NCBI GenBank assembly: GCA_963820415.1
Contig: CAWFZT010000009.1
Location: forward strand, 248,001 to 312,000
Length of the DNA stretch: 64,000 bases
Reading direction: 5' to 3'
DNA from: CAWFZT01 sp963820415
GTDB taxonomy: Bacteria > Chloroflexota > Anaerolineae > Anaerolineales > Anaerolineaceae
Below are positions 35,821 to 45,111 of this stretch, one piece after another. The stretch's first letter is position 1. Each line of letters begins with the position of its first letter. The notes under the pieces are model-generated. The model was not told the origin of the DNA. It made no database searches and saw only the letters and a program-made list of their open reading frames with translations. The position numbers and the translations under genes were made by a program.

Positions 35821-36059
35821 CTCGTGGTGCCACCTGCGTTTGCCACTGGAATAAATATGTTCCAGCAGCCTCTTTGCGGCGATAACGGCGCCTCCGGCCC
35901 TTTTACGATCGGAAAATACCAATCCCTGCAAAGGCGATCCGCTATAGGCATTTTGCTCTATAGCGACCAGGGGGGATTTGGCCGGGCTGCCTGCCAGCTT
36001 TCACCTTCCGCTGTCTCTCTGAAAAGCATACCGGCTACTTGTCCCTGGGTTAGTCGTTA
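35785..36059 (-). ncRNA. T-box leader of serS
   Basis: Reading 5'->3' on the minus strand: stem I base CCAGGG pairs with CCCTGG, and the internal loop has AAGTA on the 5' side and CAAATCC on the 3' side, where UCC (35976-35974) is a serine codon in the specifier position. AGAGAG, GGTGAAAG, a CTGGAA/TTCCAG stem III and the T-box sequence CAGGTGGCACCACGAG (about 35836-35821, canonical AGGGTGGNACCGCG) follow. Then comes the terminator. Uncharged tRNA-Ser would favour the antiterminator and allow serS transcription. Confidence 0.88.
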
Positions 36060-36065
36060 CCTAGG

Positions 36066-36093
36066 ATTATAACCAACCTGGAGCGTATGTCAA
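36066..36093 (-). promoter_or_regulatory. Promoter of the serS T-box transcript
   Basis: On the minus strand TTGACA (36093-36088), a 16-base spacer and TATAAT (36071-36066) form a near-perfect sigma-70-type promoter. Transcription would begin near 36059, at the start of T-box stem I. Confidence 0.8.
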
Positions 36094-36149
36094 GCACCCG
36101 TTGCAAATTTGTAAATTTTCATTTTTCCTTTTTGATGTACAATTAACCC

Positions 36150-36935
36150 ATGGACGAGCAAACCCTTCGCTCAGGGTTGGCAGGCCTGCCGTTACCAGCC
36201 ATCCAGTACTTTGACAGTCTACCCTCGACCAACGATCTGGCCCTGACCTGGGCAGAGATAGGCGCGCCAGATTTCAGCCTGGTGACCGCTGATAGCCAAA
36301 GCGCCGGGCGTGGGCGCCTGGGCCGGCGCTGGGTAACGACAGCAGGCGCAGCCCTGGCTTTCAGCCTGGTGCTGCGTCTCAGCCCGCAGGAAACTGACCA
36401 CATGGCCCTGTTCTCTCCACTGGCGGGATTAGCAGTCAGCCAGGCTCTGGAAAAGTTATCCAACCTGCAACCCATCATCAAATGGCCGAATGATGTCCTT
36501 TTGAACCGGAAAAAGGTAGCCGGCATCCTGGCTGAAGCAGTCTGGGAGGGGCAAAAAGTGGGCGGGGTAATCCTGGGGATTGGTATCAATGTTGCACCAT
36601 CATCGGTACCACCCGTGCATGAGTTGTTGTTTCCAGCCACCAGTGTCGAGCAGGAAGTGGGCCAACCGGTTGACCGCATCCGCCTGCTGCGGTCGGTGCT
36701 GGAAGAGCTGCTGGCCTGGCGCCCCAATCTGACCTCGCCCGAATTTTTTCAGGCATGGGAAAATCGCCTGGCATTTCGCGGCGAATGGGTTGAAGCCAGC
36801 CAGATTGGGAAAGCAGCCCTGCAAGGTAAAGTGTTGCGGATTAACCAGGATGGAAATTTAATATTGTTAGACGCCAGCGGTAAAGAAATCAGCATCACAG
36901 CCGGCGACATCCACCTTCGTCCGGTGGATCAATAA
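36150..36935 (+). CDS. birA: Biotin-[acetyl-CoA-carboxylase] ligase
   Basis: A 261-residue monofunctional BirA without the N-terminal DNA-binding domain. Motifs: YFDSLPSTNDLAL, the biotin loop QSAGRGRLGRRWVTT (GRGRxGR), IKWPNDVLLNRKKVAGILAE (active-site Lys) and VILGIGINVAP, with a C-terminal SH3-like domain. It activates biotin to biotinyl-AMP and attaches it to the carboxyl carrier protein. A TACAAT at 36138-36143 lies 6 bases before the ATG and no ribosome site is present, so the transcript is probably leaderless. Confidence 0.93.
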   Translation: MDEQTLRSGLAGLPLPAIQYFDSLPSTNDLALTWAEIGAPDFSLVTADSQSAGRGRLGRRWVTTAGAALAFSLVLRLSPQETDHMALFSPLAGLAVSQALEKLSNLQPIIKWPNDVLLNRKKVAGILAEAVWEGQKVGGVILGIGINVAPSSVPPVHELLFPATSVEQEVGQPVDRIRLLRSVLEELLAWRPNLTSPEFFQAWENRLAFRGEWVEASQIGKAALQGKVLRINQDGNLILLDASGKEISITAGDIHLRPVDQ

Positions 36936-36960
36936 ATACCAAGCATCTGGGAGGAAGCTC

Positions 36961-37188
36961 ATGTTAGATGATTTACGAAATACCGCCGTATCCGGACCGG
37001 AAGAACCCGTTCCGCCCGAACTCGTCCCCAGCGGGATTCCCCCTGCCCGGCAGGGAACCCGCGCATCTTTCCTTGGAATGACCGCCGCTCAACGGTTTGT
37101 GATAGTGCTGATGATGTTGATCATGACCTGTATTTTGGGCACGTTCTGCCTGATCATTACTGAAAAGATCGTCCCGCCGTTCTTCTAG
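36961..37188 (+). CDS. Small single-span membrane protein
   Basis: A 75-residue protein with a Pro-rich N-terminal part (residues 15-35) and one hydrophobic segment, FVIVLMMLIMTCILGTFCLI, near residue 45-65. The ribosome site GGGAGGAAG is strong and 6 bases from the ATG, and it follows birA by 25 bases, so it is probably real and co-transcribed. No family is recognised. Its stop overlaps the end of gyrA, on the other strand, by 4 bases. Confidence 0.6.
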   Translation: MLDDLRNTAVSGPEEPVPPELVPSGIPPARQGTRASFLGMTAAQRFVIVLMMLIMTCILGTFCLIITEKIVPPFF

Positions 37189-39686
37189 TCCCCAGCCGGT
37201 CCTTCTTTCCCATCAGATTTTTCATCCACTCCGAAACTTAGATCGGCGGCGGACATGCGGGCCAGAGAGGCGACCACATCGCCCTCCACCAGGTCCATTA
37301 ACCGCATCCCGCGCGTCGCTCGTCCCTTGGGGTGGATGTCTTTTTTAACCCTCAAGCGCAGAACCCTGCCCATCGCCGAAATAAAAGTTACCTCATCAGC
37401 TTCCTGCACGACCCGGGCAGCCCCTACCCCGCCCGTATCGGGGAGATGCTTTAGGTCCAAAGTAGCTACTCCTTTAGTAGCGCGGCCCTTCACCGGGTAT
37501 TCTTCCAGCATGACGCGTTTACCAAATCCGTGCTCGGTAATTACCAGCAGACTTCCCCCCTTCTCGATCACATCCATTGAGGCCATCCGGTCGCCTGTCT
37601 TGAGATTGATACCGGTTACCCCACCTGCCTGGCGTCCCATCAGGCGGATTTCTTTCTCGGAAAAGCGCAAAGCCTGCCCACCATGCGTGATCAGGATAAT
37701 ATCGTCCTCTCCTTTGGTAAGGCGCGCCCAGCCTAATTGGTCGCCCTCATCTAGAGAAATAGTGATCAATCCAGATGGGCGTACACTGGCAAATTCGGAT
37801 AAGGCCATCCTTTTTACCCTACCTTTAAGCGTGGCCATGGTGCAATAGCCGGCAAAGCTGAAATTCGGTACCGCTACAGCCGCGGTAATGCGTTCTCCGC
37901 CATCCAATGCCAGGACATTTACGATCGGAATACCACGGTCAGTGCGGCTGGCGTCTGGGATTTGATAAGCTTTCTCTGAATAAACTTTGCCCCGATCAGA
38001 GAAGAACAGGATTGTATCCCGGGTGTGGGCAGGAATCAGCAAAAGTACTTCGTCTTCTTCGCGCATCGTCCCCTGGCCGGCTACCCCGCGGCTGCCGCGA
38101 CCTTGAGCGCGGTAAACTCCAAGCGCCATCCGTTTTACATAGCCAAGTTGGGTAAAACTGATCAGGACGGCTTCATCCTGGACCAGTTCTTCTTCGCCGA
38201 GCTCTTCCTTGCCTTCCAGGTCGATCTTTGTCCGCCGTTCATCCCCAAATTTCTCGCTCAGTTCCAACAAATCGGTCTTAATCACATCCAAGATTTTCGT
38301 CGGGTTGGCCAGCAAATCTTCCAGGTAAGCGATGTGCGCCAGGGTCTCGTGCTGCTCATCTTCGATCTTCTGTCTTTCCAGGGCTGCTAATCGGCGCAAC
38401 TGCAGGTCAAGAATGGCCTGGGCCTGGATTTCGGTCAGCTTGAAACGCGTGACCAGGCGCGCTTTTGCCGTCTCCACATCCGGCGACTGGCGGATGGTCA
38501 GGATTACATCGTCCAGGTTAGCCAGGGCAATCAACAATCCTTCCAGGATGTGGGCACGGGCGCGGGCTTTATCCAGCTCAAACTGCGACCGGCGGGTAAT
38601 TACACCCTCGCGGTGGTCGATATAAATTTGCAGGGCGCGTTTGAGAGAAAGTACGCGCGGCTCTCCGCCTACCAGCGCCAGCAGGTGTACGCCAAAAGTC
38701 GATTGCAAGGGTGTATGCTTATAAAGCTGGTTGAGTACCTGGCGTGGGGCTGCTCCGCGCTTTAATTCGATCACAATGCTCATGCCGCGCCGGTCAAATT
38801 CATCGCGCAGATCGGTGATTGCATCAATCCTGCCATTCCGCACCAGCTCGGCAATGCGCTCGATCAGGCCAGATTTGTTCACCTGGAAGGGGATTTCGGT
38901 AATGACAATGGAGTTGCGCCCGCCGCGTAGGTCCTCGATCTGGGCCTTGCCGCGCACAACCAGGCGCCCGCGCCCCTTGCTGTAGGCATCCACGATACCG
39001 CTTTTTCCGACGATAATTCCGCCAGTTGGAAAATCGGGGCCGGGCAGGTATTTCATCAGGTCGTCGGTCATGATTTCGTCAATCTCGTGGTAATGATCGA
39101 TGACGTAGACCAGCGCTGCGATCAGTTCACGCAGGTTGTGGGGAGGGATGTTGGTCGCCATGCCGACAGCAATGCCGGAAGAACCATTCAACAACAGATT
39201 AGGTAGGCGCGCTGGCAGCACGGTTGGCTCCTGCAAGCTGCCATCAAAATTATCCACAAAATCTACCGTTTTCTTATCAATATCGAGCAAGAGTTCTTCA
39301 GCCAGGGCCGTCAGCCGCGCCTCTGTATAACGCATGGCGGCTGGGGCATCGCCATCCACCGAGCCGAAATTACCTTGTCCATCCACCAACAGGTAACGCA
39401 TGGAAAAATCCTGCGCCATACGCGCCATGGAATCATAAACAGCCATATCGCCGTGGGGGTGATATTTGCCCAATACCTCTCCCACAATGCGGGCAGATTT
39501 CTTGAAAGGGGTATTCGAGCGCATACCCATATCGTGCATCCCATACAGGATGCGCCGGTGGACAGGTTTCAAACCGTCCCGAGCATCCGGCAGGGCGCGC
39601 GCCACGATCACGCTCATGGCGTAATCCATGTAAGCGGTGCGCATCTGGTGATCTATATCAACTGATTCAATCGAGCCAATATCCAT
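37185..39686 (-). CDS. gyrA: DNA gyrase subunit A
   Basis: An 833-residue type II topoisomerase subunit. The winged-helix domain holds KPVHRRILYGM, YHPHGDMAVYDSMARMAQ and AAMRYTEARL with catalytic Tyr120. The C-terminal beta-pinwheel starts near residue 500. The GyrA box is divergent: YRAQGRGSRGVAGQG instead of QRRGGKG, so DNA wrapping may be weaker, or the protein could be ParC-like; a gyrB/parE partner is not in the window. Position 81, equivalent to E. coli Ser83 in the quinolone-resistance region, is Met; Asp85 (E. coli Asp87) is kept. A TATAAT (39723-39718) and GAGG lie upstream of the ATG. Confidence 0.9.
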   Translation of the reverse strand: MDIGSIESVDIDHQMRTAYMDYAMSVIVARALPDARDGLKPVHRRILYGMHDMGMRSNTPFKKSARIVGEVLGKYHPHGDMAVYDSMARMAQDFSMRYLLVDGQGNFGSVDGDAPAAMRYTEARLTALAEELLLDIDKKTVDFVDNFDGSLQEPTVLPARLPNLLLNGSSGIAVGMATNIPPHNLRELIAALVYVIDHYHEIDEIMTDDLMKYLPGPDFPTGGIIVGKSGIVDAYSKGRGRLVVRGKAQIEDLRGGRNSIVITEIPFQVNKSGLIERIAELVRNGRIDAITDLRDEFDRRGMSIVIELKRGAAPRQVLNQLYKHTPLQSTFGVHLLALVGGEPRVLSLKRALQIYIDHREGVITRRSQFELDKARARAHILEGLLIALANLDDVILTIRQSPDVETAKARLVTRFKLTEIQAQAILDLQLRRLAALERQKIEDEQHETLAHIAYLEDLLANPTKILDVIKTDLLELSEKFGDERRTKIDLEGKEELGEEELVQDEAVLISFTQLGYVKRMALGVYRAQGRGSRGVAGQGTMREEDEVLLLIPAHTRDTILFFSDRGKVYSEKAYQIPDASRTDRGIPIVNVLALDGGERITAAVAVPNFSFAGYCTMATLKGRVKRMALSEFASVRPSGLITISLDEGDQLGWARLTKGEDDIILITHGGQALRFSEKEIRLMGRQAGGVTGINLKTGDRMASMDVIEKGGSLLVITEHGFGKRVMLEEYPVKGRATKGVATLDLKHLPDTGGVGAARVVQEADEVTFISAMGRVLRLRVKKDIHPKGRATRGMRLMDLVEGDVVASLARMSAADLSFGVDEKSDGKEGPAGD

Positions 39687-39775
39687 GTTTTTCTTTTCCT
39701 CAAAAAGTCAGGCATAAATTATACCTTGTAACTGCAGCTCATACCGCGAATGACCCCTTTTTTTTTGTTTTCGAC

Positions 39776-39781
39776 TATAAT
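39776..39781 (+). promoter_or_regulatory. -10 box of the second pst operon, leaderless start
   Basis: TATAAT ends 8 bases before the GTG of the second pstS-like gene at 39790 and no Shine-Dalgarno sequence lies between, so transcription would begin at or next to the start codon. The divergent gyrA gene starts 104 bases away. Confidence 0.55.
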
Positions 39782-39789
39782 TTCATCCT

Positions 39790-40677
39790 GTGAAAGTTCT
39801 CGCGCCCCTTATCGCTACCCTCATCGTCGCCTTGTTAGCAGGTTGTTCCCAACCCGGGGCAGCTAAATCCGGCTCAACCCCAAATCCCTCCGCTTATATC
39901 CAGAACAAAGGCTCAGATACTATGGTCAACCTGGCGCTGGCCTGGGCAGAACGCTACCAGCAAAAACATGCCCAGGTAAGCCTTTCAGTGACCGGCGGAG
40001 GGTCTGGTACAGGGATTACATCTTTGCTAAATGGCACAGTGGATATTGCTAACGCCTCGCGCGCCATCACTGCTGCAGAAATCCAGACGGCGAAGACCAA
40101 CGGGTTTGAACCGGTGGAGTTTAGCGTAGCCCGGGATGCCATTGCAGTGATCGTCAATCCTGAAAATCCGGTGAAACACCTATCACTCCAGCAACTCTCC
40201 CAGATTTATCGGGGCGAGATCAATAACTGGCAAGTGGTAGGCGGTGAAAATCGGCCCATCGTGCGGTTATCGCGTGAAACTAACTCGGGAACGCACGTTT
40301 ATTTCCTGGAAACGGTCATCCGCCTGGGGAACAGTAAAGACAAAGCCATTTTCTCAGCAGATACGCTTCTGCTACCTTCCTCAGAAGGGATTATCGCTGA
40401 GCTGCGCGATAATCCAAATGCTATTGGTTATGATGGCCTGGGTTACGTCACCCCGGAGGTCAAAGTGATTGCGGTCAGCAAACAGGATGGTGGCCCCTAC
40501 TTCCTGCCCTCGGCAGCCACAGTCGATGATAAAACCTACCCGATCGCCCGGGACCTTTATATGTATACTCACGGCCAGCCCAGCGGGGCGATCAAAGATT
40601 ACCTCGATTGGGTAGTATCTCCCGAAGCGCAGCAAATCGTGACCGACCTTGGTTTCGTCCCCATTATCAAAAAGTGA
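39790..40677 (+). CDS. pstS: PstS-like phosphate-binding lipoprotein (second system)
   Basis: A 295-residue binding protein. Signal peptide with lipobox LLAGC (Cys19), then the PBP-like domain: IQNKGSDTMVNLALAWAERY, SVTGGGSGTGITSLLNGTVD, ANASRAIT, and RETNSGTHVYFLETV. It is shorter than the first PstS and belongs to the alternative PstS subgroup with the KGSDT start. GTG at 39790 is fixed by the signal peptide. It leads pstSCAB set two, which lacks a phoU and a two-component system; a different affinity or induction range is likely. Confidence 0.88.
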   Translation: MKVLAPLIATLIVALLAGCSQPGAAKSGSTPNPSAYIQNKGSDTMVNLALAWAERYQQKHAQVSLSVTGGGSGTGITSLLNGTVDIANASRAITAAEIQTAKTNGFEPVEFSVARDAIAVIVNPENPVKHLSLQQLSQIYRGEINNWQVVGGENRPIVRLSRETNSGTHVYFLETVIRLGNSKDKAIFSADTLLLPSSEGIIAELRDNPNAIGYDGLGYVTPEVKVIAVSKQDGGPYFLPSAATVDDKTYPIARDLYMYTHGQPSGAIKDYLDWVVSPEAQQIVTDLGFVPIIKK

Positions 40678-40692
40678 AACAAGGACCGGTTC

Positions 40693-41589
40693 ATGAATGA
40701 TCAAAACGCCAGACGAGAATTCGTGATAACCTGGATCATAAAATTATCCGGTTACTCGAGTATCCTGTTTGTCTGCTTGATTTTCTTCTTTCTGTTGCGG
40801 GAAGGCCTTCCAGCCCTGGTAGATACATCGCTGGCCTCTTTATTTGGCACACGTTGGTACCCAATTGAAAATTACTTCGGCATCCTGCCCCTGGTGCTTG
40901 GTTCGTTGGTAGTCACGCTGGGAGCGCTGCTGATCTCAGTTCCGTTGGGCCTGATTACAGCAATTTATATTTCCGAAGTCGCCTCGCGCTGGGAAAAGGA
41001 AATTCTCAAGCCGTTGATCGAGCTTCTGGCCGGACTGCCATCGGTCGTGTTGGGTTTCCTGGGCATCCTGGTTTTGGTCCCATTTCTCCGGCGTTTTCTC
41101 GATTTGCCGACTGGCCTGACTGCCCTGGCTGGCTCGATCTTATTGGGATTAATCGCCATCCCAACCATCGTATCCATCTCAGAAGATGCCCTGAATAGTG
41201 TCCCACATTCGTATCGCGAAGCTTCTCTGGCCCTGGGTGCCACCCGCTGGCAGACGATCTGGCGCAGCACCCTGCCGGCGGCCCGTTCCGGGGTTCTGAC
41301 CGCCATTATGCTTGGCGTGGGCCGGGCTATCGGGGAAACCATGGCCGTGATGATAGTCACTGGTAATGCCCCGGTGATGCCCCAGGGCCTGCAAGCCCTA
41401 TTCCGGCCGGTGCGAACCATGACCGCCACTATTGCCTCGGAAATGGGTGAAGTAGCCAATGGGAGCCCACACTACGATGTGCTTTTTTTTATAGGCATCG
41501 TGCTTTTCATCTTTTCCCTGGTCGTCAACATCACCGCTTCCTCCATCAGTAACCAGCGGCGCAAACGCTCTGAACGCCTGCTTTCTTGA
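40693..41589 (+). CDS. pstC: Phosphate ABC transporter permease PstC (second system)
   Basis: A 298-residue permease with six membrane segments: about residues 20-38 (SSILFVCLIFFFLLREG), then segments through residue 285. The EAA loop YREASLALGATRWQTIWRST and GVGRAIGETMAVMIVTGNAP are PstC signatures. Its partners are encoded immediately up- and downstream. ATG at 40693 follows the binding protein gene by 15 bases with a weak AAGGA site. Confidence 0.92.
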   Translation: MNDQNARREFVITWIIKLSGYSSILFVCLIFFFLLREGLPALVDTSLASLFGTRWYPIENYFGILPLVLGSLVVTLGALLISVPLGLITAIYISEVASRWEKEILKPLIELLAGLPSVVLGFLGILVLVPFLRRFLDLPTGLTALAGSILLGLIAIPTIVSISEDALNSVPHSYREASLALGATRWQTIWRSTLPAARSGVLTAIMLGVGRAIGETMAVMIVTGNAPVMPQGLQALFRPVRTMTATIASEMGEVANGSPHYDVLFFIGIVLFIFSLVVNITASSISNQRRKRSERLLS

Positions 41590-41598
41590 TCTTGGACC

Positions 41599-42465
41599 AT
41601 GAAATCTTTAGGGCAACTCCTCTCTCCCAACCAGACGCAGAACCTTGGTTTCGTCATCCTCAGGCTGATCTGCATTGTGACTGCGCTGCCGATAATCGCT
41701 ATGGTTCTTTATATCCTGGTGCGCGGTATGCCAGCTATTTCGTGGACTTTTTTGACTGCCATGCCCAGCGATGGCATGCGAGCGGGAGGCATTTTCCCTG
41801 CCATTGTCGGCACTTTTTACCTGACCCTGGGTACGGCCATCTTTTCAGTCCCATTGGGAGTAGCCGCTGCCGTCTATCTGGCCGAATATGCTCCTGATAA
41901 CCGCTGGACTCAGCTTATCCGCATCGCTATAATCAACCTTTCAGGCATTCCCTCGGTAGTATACGGTTTATTTGGCCTGGGTTTATTCGTCCTTTTCCTT
42001 CATTTTGGGACAAGTATCTTATCTGCCTCATTGACATTATCGATCATGACCTTGCCGGTAATTATCAGTACCACAGAAGAGGCTTTGCGTTCCGTGCCAT
42101 TCTCTTTCCGCCTGGTGAGTATCTCGTTAGGCACCACTCGATGGCAGACCATCTGGCGCATCATTCTGCCTGAAGCGCTGCCCGGTATTCTCACCGGGGT
42201 CATCTTGGGATTAGAGCGTGCCGCCGGAGAGACTGCCCCCATCCTTTTCACCGGCGCTTCCTTTTACTTACCACGCCTTCCAAACTCACCCTTGGACGCC
42301 ACCATGGCGCTGCCTTACCACCTGTTCGTAATTTCGACGCAGGTCCCGGGAATGCCCATACAGATCCAGTACGGCACCGTTTTGGTGCTTCTGGTCTTCG
42401 TGGTGATGATGAACCTGGCTGCCACTGTTATCCGCTCGCGCGCCCGCGCCCGGCGTCAATGGTAA
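41599..42465 (+). CDS. pstA: Phosphate ABC transporter permease PstA (second system)
   Basis: A 288-residue permease with the PstA features AISWTFLTAMPSDGMRAGGI, the EAA loop FSFRLVSISLGTTRWQTIWR and GLERAAGETAPILFTGASFY, followed by LPRLPNSPLDATMALPYHLF. It lies 9 bases after pstC and 4 bases before pstB in the same operon. Unlike its counterpart in the first pst operon it is intact. Confidence 0.92.
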   Translation: MKSLGQLLSPNQTQNLGFVILRLICIVTALPIIAMVLYILVRGMPAISWTFLTAMPSDGMRAGGIFPAIVGTFYLTLGTAIFSVPLGVAAAVYLAEYAPDNRWTQLIRIAIINLSGIPSVVYGLFGLGLFVLFLHFGTSILSASLTLSIMTLPVIISTTEEALRSVPFSFRLVSISLGTTRWQTIWRIILPEALPGILTGVILGLERAAGETAPILFTGASFYLPRLPNSPLDATMALPYHLFVISTQVPGMPIQIQYGTVLVLLVFVVMMNLAATVIRSRARARRQW

Positions 42466-42469
42466 AGCT

Positions 42470-43222
42470 ATGATCAAGATCCGCATCGAGCACCTGAACC
42501 TGCGTTACAACGATGGCACCGAATCCCTCAAAGACGTCTGCATGTCGATTGAAGCCAATGCCATCACGGTCCTCTTCGGCCCAGCGGGCGGGGGAAAATC
42601 CAGCTTGCTGCGTACTTTGGACCGCCTGAACGATCTGGTTGAAGCTCAAATTACCGGGCAGGTGTGGATCAATGATGTCAATATCCTCGACCCCAAAATT
42701 AACTTGGTCGGGTTGCGCCGAAAGATCGGTATCGTTTTTTCACGGCCGGTACCACTCCCTTTGAGTATTTATGGTAACGTCAGCTACGGGCTGGAGATGG
42801 CCGGAGAACATCGTAAGGGCATTCTGGATTTGTCGGTCAAAAATGCCTTGCGACAGGCGGACCTGTGGGACGAAGTGCACGATCGGCTGAACGACCCGGC
42901 CAACTCGCTTTCAGGCGGTCAGCAGCAGCGCCTGTGCCTGGCGCGCGTTTTAGCGCTTGAACCAGAAGTGATCATGCTGGATGAACCAACCTCAGCCCTG
43001 GATCCGATTGCTACGCAAAAAATCGAGAGCATGCTCCAGGAGCTGAAGCAGCAATACACCATCCTCCTCGCCCCCCATAACGTGCAACAATCTGCCCGGT
43101 TGGCCGATTATGCTGCTTTTTTCCTGGTAGGAGAACTGGTTGAATATGGAAAAGGGGTGGATATTTTCATGCACCCCAAAGATAAACGCACCGAAGACTA
43201 TATTATGGGGCGGTTCGGATAA
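42470..43222 (+). CDS. pstB: Phosphate ABC transporter ATPase PstB (second system)
   Basis: A 250-residue ATPase: Walker A LFGPAGGGKSSLLRTLDRLN, Q-loop segment GIVFSRPVPLPLSIYGNVSY, signature LSGGQQQRLCLARVLALEPE, Walker B VIMLDEPTSALDP and LLAPHNVQQSARLADY. The Q-loop Gln is replaced (FSRPVP instead of FQRPNP), which is unusual since this Gln contacts the metal and the permease. Other motifs are intact. It ends directly before the flippase ATG. Confidence 0.9.
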   Translation: MIKIRIEHLNLRYNDGTESLKDVCMSIEANAITVLFGPAGGGKSSLLRTLDRLNDLVEAQITGQVWINDVNILDPKINLVGLRRKIGIVFSRPVPLPLSIYGNVSYGLEMAGEHRKGILDLSVKNALRQADLWDEVHDRLNDPANSLSGGQQQRLCLARVLALEPEVIMLDEPTSALDPIATQKIESMLQELKQQYTILLAPHNVQQSARLADYAAFFLVGELVEYGKGVDIFMHPKDKRTEDYIMGRFG

Positions 43223-44758
43223 ATGCTAGTAAAAATCAGGCGAGCGATATCGACTTTACTCCCCCATGGATCGGTCAGCCGTATTACCGTCCTGGTCATA
43301 ATAGGCGATGCGATTTTATATTCGTCGGGGACGATCACATCCATGGTGCTGGCAAGGATCATCCCGGTGGATGTCATGGCGACTTACCGCCAGATAGTCT
43401 ACCTCACCCCTCTCGCCCAATCCCTTGTGGAATTTGGGTTGGCCTCCAGCATTTATCGTTTCTGGAATTTACTACCTCCTCCGCGCCGTTCCACCTTTCT
43501 GAAAATGCTCATCCTGCTGTCAATCGGGTTGGGATCGGTCGCCAGCCTGGGATTGGCAGTACTAACCCCATTTATTTCACAGGCATACCACAATCCGGAT
43601 TTGATGCCGGCCCTCATAATTACCTGCATTTTTCCTTTGTTAAACATCCTGCCACTGTCGATCAGGCCATTGCAAATCTGCCGGGGCCGGCCTTTGCTGG
43701 CCACAGCACTGCAACTGATTATTTCTCTGCTGAACGTTTTTTCAATTGTAATCCCCCTGATGCTCGGTGCTGGTTTGCTGACGGCTCTGAAAGTCTGGAT
43801 ACTTACGGATGCCTTAAATTTTGCCATCGTACCTTTCGTTTTCCTTCCCTCTATCCTGCCGAACACTCCCTGGTGGGATAAAGAATTGTTCAAGGAAATC
43901 TGGGACTACCTCTGGCCGCTGCAAGCTGGCCGTATTCCAACTATTTTTGCTCAATATACGGATAAGATCGCCTCTTCAGTATATTTATCCAAGGAAGCCT
44001 TTGCCACTTACAGTCTCGGGGCCAAAGAAATCCCGTTCGTCAGCCAAATCGGGACTTCTATCTCCAACGTATTGGTTCCAAAACTCGTTGAAGATGTTTC
44101 CGAGGAAAGGGTAAACCAGGCATTGGCAAGGTGGCGACAAGCCTGCGAAAGGACGGCCCTTTTTACTTACCCAATCGCAGGTTTCTGTGTCTGTTTTTCA
44201 CTTCCCATCGTCAGCCTGCTTTATTCGTCTACATATTCGGCCAGCAGTATCCCTTTTATGGTGTATGCGTTCCTGACCTTCATCGGTGTAATCGATTATG
44301 GCAGCCTGGCGAAAGTTTACGGGCAGACTAAGATCATCATGCGTTCTTCGATCATCTCTACCACGTTCCTGGTACTGCTTTCTTTTCCTCTGACTGCATT
44401 GTTCGGAATTTGGGGAATATCGCTAACGGTTTTATTCTCGGAAATAATCAACGTAACTGTGTATATGTTCTCTTATGTCAAATCCCTTAACACAAGCCTC
44501 GACCATCTCTATCCTTGGAAACAGCTATTATCCCTGGTCGGCATGGCGCTGGTCAGTGCTGGCATCCTGCGCGTAACACTTTATCCTTTGATCTCGGCAC
44601 GCATTGCCATCTCGGCTGTAAATGCGGTAATTTTCCTGGGCGGTTTATTTGGTTTAGATCTCTTGCTGTATGCCAGCTTGCTTTTGCTCACTAGAAATCA
44701 TCTCGTCATAGAGTATGGAAACAAAATTTTGCAGGTATTTGCCACACCAAAACAGTGA
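43223..44758 (+). CDS. Polysaccharide flippase-like membrane protein
   Basis: A 511-residue protein of about 13-14 membrane segments. LVEFGLASSIYRFWNLLPPP, PLQICRGRPLLATALQLIIS and FAQYTDKIASSVYLSKEAFA are of the oligosaccharide flippase (MVF/PST) type. It would move lipid-linked sugars across the membrane. The ATG follows the pstB stop with no intervening base, so it is translated with the phosphate operon; that pairing is unusual. No ribosome site is distinct. The cargo is unknown. Confidence 0.75.
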   Translation: MLVKIRRAISTLLPHGSVSRITVLVIIGDAILYSSGTITSMVLARIIPVDVMATYRQIVYLTPLAQSLVEFGLASSIYRFWNLLPPPRRSTFLKMLILLSIGLGSVASLGLAVLTPFISQAYHNPDLMPALIITCIFPLLNILPLSIRPLQICRGRPLLATALQLIISLLNVFSIVIPLMLGAGLLTALKVWILTDALNFAIVPFVFLPSILPNTPWWDKELFKEIWDYLWPLQAGRIPTIFAQYTDKIASSVYLSKEAFATYSLGAKEIPFVSQIGTSISNVLVPKLVEDVSEERVNQALARWRQACERTALFTYPIAGFCVCFSLPIVSLLYSSTYSASSIPFMVYAFLTFIGVIDYGSLAKVYGQTKIIMRSSIISTTFLVLLSFPLTALFGIWGISLTVLFSEIINVTVYMFSYVKSLNTSLDHLYPWKQLLSLVGMALVSAGILRVTLYPLISARIAISAVNAVIFLGGLFGLDLLLYASLLLLTRNHLVIEYGNKILQVFATPKQ

Positions 44759-44840
44759 TCCAGGAATTTGGTCCCATTGATTGAGGGGGCACATATGAAT
44801 CATCGCTTATAGAGTTGGATATCCAGTATCAGCATAAATA

Positions 44841-44869
44841 TTGTAGAGAAACAGCTAGTGTGATAAAAT
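44841..44869 (+). promoter_or_regulatory. Promoter of the tRNA-Val gene
   Basis: TTGTAG (44841-44846), a 17-base spacer and TAAAAT (44864-44869) precede the tRNA by 21 bases. Confidence 0.5.
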
Positions 44870-44890
44870 CTGGGTAACACGAAACAATTC

Positions 44891-44965
<75 letters not shown>

Positions 44966-44968
44966 CTA

Positions 44969-45046
44969 CGTACCTTCCTCGTGAAGGTACGCTAAGCGGA
45001 CGACCAATTCCCGCTTGATAAACTGCCATCCTTGGGATGGCAGTTT
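44969..45046. terminator. Two hairpins after tRNA-Val
   Basis: CGTACCTTC/GAAGGTACG (44969-44991, 5-base loop) is followed by a 12-bp perfect stem AAACTGCCATCC/GGATGGCAGTTT (45020-45046, 3-base loop) and CGTTT. The second is a likely terminator for the tRNA and, on the other strand, for the gene ending at 45112. Confidence 0.7.
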
Positions 45047-45111
45047 CGTTTGGAACCGCAAAATCCAATCCCGGGCTGAAGAAGCTTGAGCCGCCAGCAA
45101 GCGTCTGGATT

